7,044 bases of DNA from contig DASSGZ010000346.1 of the NCBI GenBank assembly GCA_035693165.1, positions 1 to 7,044 on the forward strand, written 5' to 3'. Position 1 is the stretch's first letter, and the number at the start of each line of letters is the position of its first letter. Under the pieces are notes generated by a model. That model was not told where the DNA came from and did not search any database. It worked only from the letters and a program-made list of their open reading frames with translations. Source of the DNA: JAICKM01 sp035693165 (GTDB lineage: Bacteria > Chloroflexota > Chloroflexia > QHBQ01 > JAICKM01). This document shows positions 1-4,240 of the stretch, piece by piece. The translations under genes were made by a program, and so were the position numbers.

Positions 1-51
1 CCGGCGATCCGCATCGCCTAGCCAGGGGATTACCTCCTCAAGGACACATAA

Positions 52-82
52 CAGGGCCGGGATTTGCACAATCCCGGCCCTG
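52..82. terminator. Strong hairpin, probable bidirectional terminator
   Basis: Arms 52-63 and 71-82 are perfectly complementary over 12 bp, mostly G-C, around a 7-nt loop. The plus-strand flank (83-95) is T-rich but interrupted, with 7 T in 13. The minus-strand flank is similarly T-rich, so direction is not decided by sequence. It would suit a plus-strand gene ending at about 21, or catch the minus-strand kinase/regulator transcript about 160 nt past its last stop codon. Confidence 0.55.
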
Positions 83-130
83 CTCATTCTTATCTATGAT
101 GCCCATCTGTGGCTTATCCAGCACTCATCA

Positions 131-146
131 CTGACGGCTGATAGCT
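131..146 (+). repeat. Short CTGANNG heptad repeat
   Basis: Two heptads, CTGACGG and CTGATAG, sit side by side and run into CT. The same heptads occur at 4169-4191 (on the minus strand) and 4209-4238. This points to a dispersed short tandem repeat family confined to intergenic DNA in this window. Confidence 0.5.
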
Positions 147-193
147 CGCCTCCAACAAGCTGTTGGGGGACAGCACGCGCTAAAGCCCAACGA

Positions 194-220
194 GTACCGC
201 GCGATAAATCGCGCGGCTAC
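194..220. repeat. Palindromic hairpin element
   Basis: Arms CCGCGCGAT (197-205) and ATCGCGCGG (208-216) are perfect inverted copies separated by AA. GTA (194-196) and TAC (218-220) extend the pairing across one unpaired C (217). No T-tract follows on either strand, so it is not a classical intrinsic terminator. Its form resembles short REP-like palindromes that many bacteria scatter between genes. It lies 25 nt beyond the stop codon of the minus-strand response regulator, where it could stabilise the 3' end of that mRNA. Confidence 0.5.
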
Positions 221-244
221 ACATAATGGGTGCTGACCGCTCGC

Positions 245-928
245 CTAATTCTCCTCGACGCGGATCCAGCCGTGGCGCATGGCGTAGATGACGGCTTGCG
301 TGCGGTCGTTGACGTTCAGCTTGCGCAGGATGGCCGTGATGTGATTTTTGACCGTCTGGTCGCTGATGTTGAGGTCCATGGCGATCTGTTTGTTCGAGCG
401 CCCGCGGGCGATGCAGTCGAGGATCTCGACCTCGCGCCCGGTGAGCGGGGCGAAGACCATGTGGCCCTCTTGCTCGACGGAGGCCAGCTCACGGAACTGC
501 TTGAGCACGCGCGAGGCGACGAAGGGCCGCGACAGCACATTTTCGTTGATCAGATAATGGCCCTGCGCGACAAGGCGCGTGATTTGCAGCAACTGGTCGG
601 GGCTGATGTCCTTGGGCGAGTAAGCGGCGGCGCCGACCTTGATGGCGTTGAACAACTGCTCGTCGTCCTCGTAGACGGTGAGGATGATCAGCGCGGTCTG
701 CGGCAGGCGGCGGCGCACGACGCGGGCCACCTCCAGCCCGTTGAGGCCGGGCAGGTTGATGTCCACCAGCATCACGTCGGGGTTGAGTTGCTCGGCCACC
801 TGGATGGCTTTCTGCCCGTCGGCGGCCTCGCCCACCACCTCGAACTCGCCCGAGGCTTCGAGCGTGTAGCGGACCCCGTGCCGGAAGATGGGGTGATCAT
901 CGACAATCAGGACACGCGATTTGTCCAT
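245..928 (-). CDS. NarL/LuxR-family DNA-binding response regulator
   Basis: This 227-residue cytoplasmic transcription regulator should be phosphorylated by the kinase encoded just upstream. The receiver domain spans about residues 4-120, with the acidic pair D10-D11, phospho-acceptor D56 (in LVDINLPG), T84 and K106. The LuxR-type helix-turn-helix spans about 160-222 (PLTGREVEILDCIARGRSNKQIA...TVKNHITAILRKL split over 161-204). Length is normal for the NarL/FixJ class. The ATG start at 928-926 is chosen because AGGAGG (943-938) lies 9 nt upstream, inside the end of the kinase gene. Only 5 nt separate the kinase stop codon from this ATG, so the two are very likely cotranscribed and translationally coupled. 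Oddity: the receiver end reads AYSPKD where most relatives have GYLLKD. Target genes cannot be told from the sequence. Confidence 0.95.
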   Translation of the reverse strand: MDKSRVLIVDDHPIFRHGVRYTLEASGEFEVVGEAADGQKAIQVAEQLNPDVMLVDINLPGLNGLEVARVVRRRLPQTALIILTVYEDDEQLFNAIKVGAAAYSPKDISPDQLLQITRLVAQGHYLINENVLSRPFVASRVLKQFRELASVEQEGHMVFAPLTGREVEILDCIARGRSNKQIAMDLNISDQTVKNHITAILRKLNVNDRTQAVIYAMRHGWIRVEEN

Positions 929-933
929 AGCTC

Positions 934-2106
934 TTAACCTCCTGGGCCGGCTGGGGATGGGCCGGAAACGCCCGGCGCCGGATCGGCATCCGGCAGGGGA
1001 ATAGTCAGGGTCAGCCGGGTGCCGCGCCCGGCGGCGCTCGTCACTTCCAGGCTGCCGCCCACGATGGCGGCGCGTTCGCGCATACTCACCAGCCCGGACC
1101 CGATCTCCGGGCGGCCCTGCGCGGGGGCCGGCGTAAAGCCGCGGCCGTCGTCGGCCACGGTAATGACACATCCGCCGGGCCGCCGCGCCACTTCCACTTC
1201 GACGCGCCCGGCCCCCGCGTGCTTCTGGACATTGTGCAACGCTTCCTGCACCACGCGGAAGACGACCAGTTCCTGGTCCGCGTCGAGTTCCAACGTCTCG
1301 GGCAGGCTCACCTGGACCTCCAGTTCGGTATGCTCGCGGTACTCGCGGATCATGCGCTGCAGCGTGCCGACCAGCCCGACCTCCTTGAGCGACGCGGGCC
1401 GCAGGTTGAAGATGAACCGGCGCACGTCGCGCAGGCTGTCGCGCACCGAGGTGCGGGTCAGGGCCAGTTCGCGCGCTGCTTCGTCGGGGCGCGCGGCCAG
1501 AATGCCTTCCAGGAACTGCAAGCGCAGCAGCGTGTTCGTCAGCGCCTGGGCCGGGCCGTCGTGGATCTCGCGGGCCAGCCGCGACCGCTCGGCCTCCTGG
1601 CCCTGGATCAGTTGCGCCCGCAGCAGCACGTCCCACGGGTCGCTGCCGGCGGCCCCGTCGGCGGGCGCGTCGATGCGCTGCACACTGACCTCGATCTGGC
1701 GTACCAGCCAGCCGATGCGGCTGGAGAGGTGTTCGAGCCGGTGTTGCGCGCTGCTCAGGCTCGCCTGGCGCTCGCGCAGGTCTTGCTGCTGGGCCTCCAA
1801 CCGGGCGCGCCGGGCCGTGATTTCCGCCGACTCCGGCGCCTCGCTCAGGTAGCGGATGCGGTAATCGACTTCGTCCAGGAACTGGGCCAGTTGTTGCTGC
1901 TCGACAATCGCCAGGCGCAACCGGCCCTCGGCATCCTGGCGCAAGCGGCGCAGGGCGACCAACTGTTTGCCGGCGATGCGGCCCACAGCGTCATAGAGGT
2001 CTTGTACATCGCCGTCGCTCAGCCCGGCGAAGGTGGGTGCGGCGCCGGCGGGGGCGGGCGGTGGATCGAGATCGCCTGCCGGCTTGCCCTGCTGGGTGGT
2101 GGTCAC
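934..2106 (-). CDS. DegS-like cytoplasmic sensor histidine kinase
   Basis: This kinase, 390 residues from the chosen GTG, should autophosphorylate on histidine and pass the phosphate to the adjacent NarL-type regulator. No hydrophobic segment long enough to cross a membrane is visible, so it should be cytosolic. Residues about 45-150 are charged and Gln/Leu/Arg rich, a probable coiled-coil sensor region like DegS of Bacillus. The HisKA_3 dimerisation domain carries H182 in LAREIHDGPAQAL, followed by FNLRPASL. The HATPase domain has the N-box around N292 (VVQEALHNVQKHA), DDGRGF at 319-324 and GRGT near 360. Start: AAGGAG is 7 nt before this GTG but only 4 nt before the in-frame TTG one codon upstream (2109-2107), so GTG is preferred. 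The C-terminus ends in a Pro/Gly/Ala tail of about 20 residues, probably disordered. The input signal is unknown. Confidence 0.93.
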   Translation of the reverse strand: MTTTQQGKPAGDLDPPPAPAGAAPTFAGLSDGDVQDLYDAVGRIAGKQLVALRRLRQDAEGRLRLAIVEQQQLAQFLDEVDYRIRYLSEAPESAEITARRARLEAQQQDLRERQASLSSAQHRLEHLSSRIGWLVRQIEVSVQRIDAPADGAAGSDPWDVLLRAQLIQGQEAERSRLAREIHDGPAQALTNTLLRLQFLEGILAARPDEAARELALTRTSVRDSLRDVRRFIFNLRPASLKEVGLVGTLQRMIREYREHTELEVQVSLPETLELDADQELVVFRVVQEALHNVQKHAGAGRVEVEVARRPGGCVITVADDGRGFTPAPAQGRPEIGSGLVSMRERAAIVGGSLEVTSAAGRGTRLTLTIPLPDADPAPGVSGPSPAGPGG

Positions 2107-2148
2107 CAAGGATCTCCTTCGCGCATTAGCCCGGAGGTGTGTGGCCTC

Positions 2149-2178
2149 AGTATAACATTACGATAGGGTAGAACGCAA
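2149..2178 (-). promoter_or_regulatory. Promoter for the kinase/regulator operon
   Basis: Read on the minus strand, TTGCGT (2178-2173) and TATACT (2154-2149) are separated by 18 nt. TGT directly precedes the -10 as an extended -10 motif. Transcription would start near 2142, giving a leader of about 35 nt before the GTG. The box combination resembles a sigma70-type promoter. It sits in a local AT-rich dip of otherwise GC-rich DNA. Confidence 0.65.
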
Positions 2179-2277
2179 GCCGCCCCCGCTCCTGCACCGC
2201 GCGGGCGCGCCCGACGCGAAGAATAGGACCGTTATCAAGCATCTGCGCGGGCGAGGTTCCCTGGGCATGAACATGTG

Positions 2278-2291
2278 TACATACAAATGTA
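2278..2291. promoter_or_regulatory. Inverted repeat, candidate operator
   Basis: TACAT and ATGTA flank a 4-nt spacer, forming a small dyad in an AT-rich island 11 nt upstream of the -35 box at 2303. Its centre is about 54 nt upstream of the predicted transcription start, a usual place for an activator. The half-sites are only 5 bp, so chance is possible. No regulator can be named. Confidence 0.3.
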
Positions 2292-2302
2292 AGCGCCACA
2301 TC

Positions 2303-2332
2303 TTGACTCGCGGCGAGGTTCCGTGCTATAGT
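2303..2332 (+). promoter_or_regulatory. Strong promoter for the metY leader
   Basis: TTGACT (2303-2308) and TATAGT (2327-2332) are separated by 18 nt, and TGC immediately before the -10 gives an extended -10. Transcription would start near 2339. The transcript would begin with an 8-bp hairpin (2340-2347 with 2353-2360), then the small ORF at 2435, then the terminator at 2564-2595 before reaching the metY-like gene. This is the best sigma70-type promoter match upstream of that gene. Confidence 0.7.
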
Positions 2333-2434
2333 CGGGGCACTGCTTCCGCAGGGGAAGCAGGCGCGCCCCGCCCGGCCCGCCGCCGGTGCCGGCCCGTAGG
2401 CCGGGCGCGAGAGACCGTGCAGCAGGAGCAGACA

Positions 2435-2539
2435 ATGCCCACAGCGCGCCGCCGGAGCCGGATGACCACGCAGGGCCGCGAGGCCATGGCGGGGCGGGCG
2501 CGCGCCTGCGGCATGGGCATGGCGTGTTGTCCCGGATAG
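2435..2539 (+). CDS. Putative Cys/Met-rich leader peptide, 34 residues
   Basis: This small ORF starts at ATG 2435 with AGGAG (2424-2428) 6 nt upstream, a near-ideal site, and ends at TAG 2537-2539. The first 24 residues are Arg/Ala/Gly/Thr rich with Met at 1, 10 and 18. Residues 25-32 read CGMGMACC, and the peptide ends PG. In all it has 3 Cys and 5 Met in 34 residues, whereas each of the five large proteins in this window has exactly one Cys. The two adjacent Cys codons (2525-2530) are both TGT, although four of the five Cys codons in the neighbours are TGC. The terminator stem begins 25 nt past its stop codon and the metY-like gene lies beyond. The likely role is to make a ribosome pause when cysteinyl- or methionyl-tRNA is scarce, with no function for the peptide itself. 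It could alternatively be an independent small protein. Confidence 0.55.
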   Translation: MPTARRRSRMTTQGREAMAGRARACGMGMACCPG

Positions 2540-2563
2540 GCGCGCCCTGACCTGCATTGGTGC

Positions 2564-2595
2564 CGGCGCGTCTCAGTGGGAGACGCGCCGTTTTT
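2564..2595 (+). terminator. Intrinsic terminator inside the metY leader
   Basis: Arms 2564-2574 and 2580-2590 pair perfectly over 11 bp around a 5-nt loop. The right arm is followed at once by TTTTT and then GTT. This is a textbook plus-strand intrinsic terminator. It lies about 225 nt downstream of the predicted start site and about 100 nt upstream of the metY-like ATG, so it must either be bypassed by regulated read-through or end a separate small transcript. Confidence 0.85.
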
Positions 2596-2639
2596 GTTGC
2601 CGGCGCCCGGACTCCGCGGCCGGGGCCCGGCGCCACGCG

Positions 2640-2648
2640 TGTGATAAT
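2640..2648 (+). promoter_or_regulatory. Possible weak second promoter for metY
   Basis: TGT followed by GATAAT (2643-2648) looks like an extended -10 element between the leader terminator and the gene. No TTGACA-like box is found at the right distance upstream, where the DNA is almost pure G and C. If active, it would give a terminator-independent transcript with a leader of about 43 nt and weaken the attenuation model. Confidence 0.25.
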
Positions 2649-2697
2649 CGGCAACCGGGGATGCCACGTGAGTTGAGATGAGATAGGAGTATGCGAC

Positions 2698-4101
2698 ATG
2701 GCGAATGACGAGACCCTGCAACCGGCCTCCGAGGGCGAGGCGCCCAGCAGCAACGGGCACAGCGCGGACGGCGCGGCGCCCGCCCACGAATACGGGTTCG
2801 ACACCCGCGCCTTGCACGCGGGGCAGCAGGCCGACCCGACCACCGGCTCGCGCGCGGTGCCGATCTACCAGACCACATCTTTTGTCTTTGAGGACAGCGC
2901 CCACGCCGCCGCGCTGTTCGGCCTGCAACAGTTCGGCAACATCTACACGCGCATCATGAACCCGACGACGGCGGTGCTGGAGGAGCGCATCGCCTCGCTC
3001 GAAGGCGGGGTCGCGGCGCTGGCGCTCGCCAGCGGCCAGGCGGCCCAACTCATCGCCCTGACCAGCCTGCTCGGCGCCGGCGACGAGATCGTGGCCGCCA
3101 GCACGCTCTACGGCGGCACCTACACCCAGTTCGACGTGAGCCTGCGCCGCCTCGGCATCAACACCATCTTTGTCGACCCCGACGACCCGGAGAACTTCCG
3201 CAGGGCGATCACCCCCCGCACCAAGGTGCTCTACGGCGAGACCATCGGCAACCCGCGCATCAATATCCTCGACATCGCCGCGGTAGCCCAGATCGCCCAT
3301 GAGCACCACATCCCGCTGATGATCGATAACACCTTCGCCACGCCGTACCTTTGCCGGCCCATCGAGCACGGCGCCGACATCGTGGTGCAGTCGGCCACCA
3401 AGTTCCTCGGCGGGCACGGCACCAGCATCGGCGGCGTCCTCGTGGACAGCGGCAAGTTCCCCTGGACCGAGGGCAACTTCCCGCTGCTGACCGAGCCGAG
3501 CCCCGGCTACCACGGCCTGCGCTTCACCGAGACCTTCGGCAACCTGGCCTTCATCATCAAGGCCCGCGTCGAGGGTCTGCGCGATCTCGGCCCGGCGCTC
3601 AGCCCGTTCAACGCGTTCCTGTTCCTGCAGGGCATCGAAACGCTCAGCCTGCGCATGGACCGCCACGTCAGCAACTCGCTGGCCGTCGCCAAGCACCTGG
3701 CCGAACACCCGTCGGTGCAGTGGGTGAACTACCCGTCGCTGCCCGGCAACCCGTACTACAACCTGGCCGAGCGCTACCTGCCCAAGGGCGCCGGGGCGGT
3801 GTTCACCTTCGGCATCAAGGGCGGCCTCGACGCCGGGCGCCGCTTCATCGACAACCTGAAGCTCTTCTCGCACCTGGCGAACGTGGGCGACGCCAAGTCG
3901 CTGGTGATCCATCCGGCCAGCACCACCCACCAGCAACTCAGCGAAGCCGACCAGTTGACCGCCGGGGTGCAGCCGGAGATGGTGCGCCTGTCGGTGGGCC
4001 TGGAAAGCATCGAGGACATCCTCTGGGATCTCGATCAGGCCCTGGCCGCCTCCCAGCGCGCGGGCCGCGACGTGCCCCAGCCCGCGGCCACCAACCGCTG
4101 A
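2698..4101 (+). CDS. metY: O-acetylhomoserine sulfhydrylase (MetY-like)
   Basis: This PLP enzyme of the Cys/Met metabolism family should add sulfide to O-acetylhomoserine to give homocysteine, in the cytoplasm. Family members may also use methanethiol or O-acetylserine, and O-succinylhomoserine specificity cannot be excluded. Visible landmarks: NIYTRIMNPT (81-90) with the cofactor phosphate-binding Y83 and R85, SGQ at 112-114, Y138 stacking on PLP, D210 in MIDNTFATP, Schiff-base K235 in QSATKFLGGHGT, and R430 in RLSVGLES for the substrate carboxylate. All key residues are present. At 467 residues it is longer than the usual 425-440, owing to an N-terminal Ser/Ala/Glu/Gly-rich stretch of about 30 residues before YGFDTRALHAGQ. 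ATG 2698 has AGGAG (2685-2689) 8 nt upstream, which supports this start. It appears monocistronic, with a leader attenuator before it and a terminator just after. Confidence 0.93.
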   Translation: MANDETLQPASEGEAPSSNGHSADGAAPAHEYGFDTRALHAGQQADPTTGSRAVPIYQTTSFVFEDSAHAAALFGLQQFGNIYTRIMNPTTAVLEERIASLEGGVAALALASGQAAQLIALTSLLGAGDEIVAASTLYGGTYTQFDVSLRRLGINTIFVDPDDPENFRRAITPRTKVLYGETIGNPRINILDIAAVAQIAHEHHIPLMIDNTFATPYLCRPIEHGADIVVQSATKFLGGHGTSIGGVLVDSGKFPWTEGNFPLLTEPSPGYHGLRFTETFGNLAFIIKARVEGLRDLGPALSPFNAFLFLQGIETLSLRMDRHVSNSLAVAKHLAEHPSVQWVNYPSLPGNPYYNLAERYLPKGAGAVFTFGIKGGLDAGRRFIDNLKLFSHLANVGDAKSLVIHPASTTHQQLSEADQLTAGVQPEMVRLSVGLESIEDILWDLDQALAASQRAGRDVPQPAATNR

Positions 4102-4111
4102 TTCAGCGGTT
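4093..4111 (+). other. Hairpin over the metY stop codon
   Basis: AACCGCTG (4093-4100) and CAGCGGTT (4104-4111) form an 8-bp stem with a 3-nt loop that includes the last bases of the TGA stop region. It lacks a T-tract, so it is probably a stabilising or accessory element before the main terminator 15 nt further on. Confidence 0.4.
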
Positions 4112-4125
4112 TGCCGGGCATAACG

Positions 4126-4152
4126 AAGCGCCTCCCAAACCGGGAGGCGCTT
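4126..4152 (+). terminator. Terminator of the metY-like gene
   Basis: Arms 4126-4136 and 4142-4152 pair perfectly over 11 bp around a 5-nt loop, and a G-T pair (4125 with 4153) can extend it. The right arm runs into TTTCGTCTGT, a short broken T-tract. It lies 24 nt after the metY-like stop codon and faces the convergent kinase gene ending at 4241, so it may also act on minus-strand transcripts. Confidence 0.8.
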
Positions 4153-4168
4153 TCGTCTGTCGGGTGTT

Positions 4169-4238
4169 AGCCGTCAGCTATCAGCTATCAGGTAAATTAT
4201 GTCGTCTCCTGACGGCTGAGGGCCGGCGGCTGAGAGCT
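4169..4238. repeat. Heptad repeats forming an imperfect inverted pair
   Basis: On the minus strand, 4191-4171 reads as CTGATAG, CTGATAG, CTGACGG. On the plus strand, 4209-4236 reads as CTGACGG, CTGAGGG, CCGGCGG, CTGAGAG. The two arrays face each other, and AGCCGTCAG (4169-4177) can pair with CTGACGGCT (4209-4217) across a 31-nt AT-richer loop. The block fills the gap between two convergent genes and may act as a 3' structure for the minus-strand kinase mRNA, which has no other visible terminator here. Confidence 0.55.
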
Positions 4239-4240
4239 AC

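Larger units (their letters stand above)
1..244. other. Intergenic region at left edge, no complete gene
   Basis: I find no convincing complete gene here. Bases 1-21 read in frame 1 as six codons followed by TAG, which could be the tail of a plus-strand gene, but seven codons are too few to support a call. On the minus strand an ATG at 14-12 has an AGGAGG 18 nt upstream (38-33), too far for a normal start, so a leftward gene is possible but unsupported. The rest holds a 12-bp hairpin (52-82), two CTGA-type heptads (131-146), a smaller hairpin (149-169, arms around a central AGC) and a near-perfect palindrome (194-220). The minus-strand regulator ends at 245, so this is also its 3' flank. Confidence 0.6.
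2340..2697 (+). promoter_or_regulatory. Leader region with probable Cys/Met attenuator
   Basis: The leader carries a small Cys/Met-rich ORF followed by an intrinsic terminator ahead of a sulfur amino acid gene. Four segments can pair in competing ways: 1 (GGGCGCG, 2496-2502), 2 (AGGCGCGCC, 2538-2546), 3 (GGCGCGTCT, 2565-2573) and 4 (AGACGCGCC, 2581-2589). Segments 3 and 4 form the terminator. Segment 2 matches segment 4 at 8 of 9 bases and pairs with 3 over 9 bp with one G-U, forming an antiterminator. Segment 1 pairs with 2 over 7 bp. Segment 2 overlaps the TAG of the small ORF, so a ribosome reaching the stop would hide it and favour termination, while one waiting at the Cys/Met codons would leave it free and favour read-through. 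The GC-rich alphabet makes some pairing likely by chance. Other leader hairpins are 2340-2360 and a stem of 2369-2375 with 2399-2405. Confidence 0.55.

Noticed and set aside
1..14. Possible leftward gene starting at ATG 14
   Set aside because: A strong AGGAGG lies upstream, but the 18-nt spacing is too long and only four codons remain in the window.
2103..2126. Seven-residue upstream ORF whose TGA overlaps the GTG of the DegS-like kinase
   Set aside because: No ribosome binding site precedes its ATG, and the good AAGGAG lies inside it and serves the kinase. Probably chance.
2340..2697. SAM-I, SAM-II or SAH riboswitch in the metY leader
   Set aside because: I looked for the conserved cores of these classes and could not find them. 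A covariance-model search would settle it.
2326..3936. Long minus-strand open frame (536 codons) covering the metY gene and its leader
   Set aside because: It is antisense to a clearly conserved PLP enzyme, and its Val/Asp/Gly/His/Arg-rich translation is typical of a shadow frame in GC-rich DNA.
4169..4238. CRISPR array
   Set aside because: The repeats are contiguous 7-nt units with no unique spacers.
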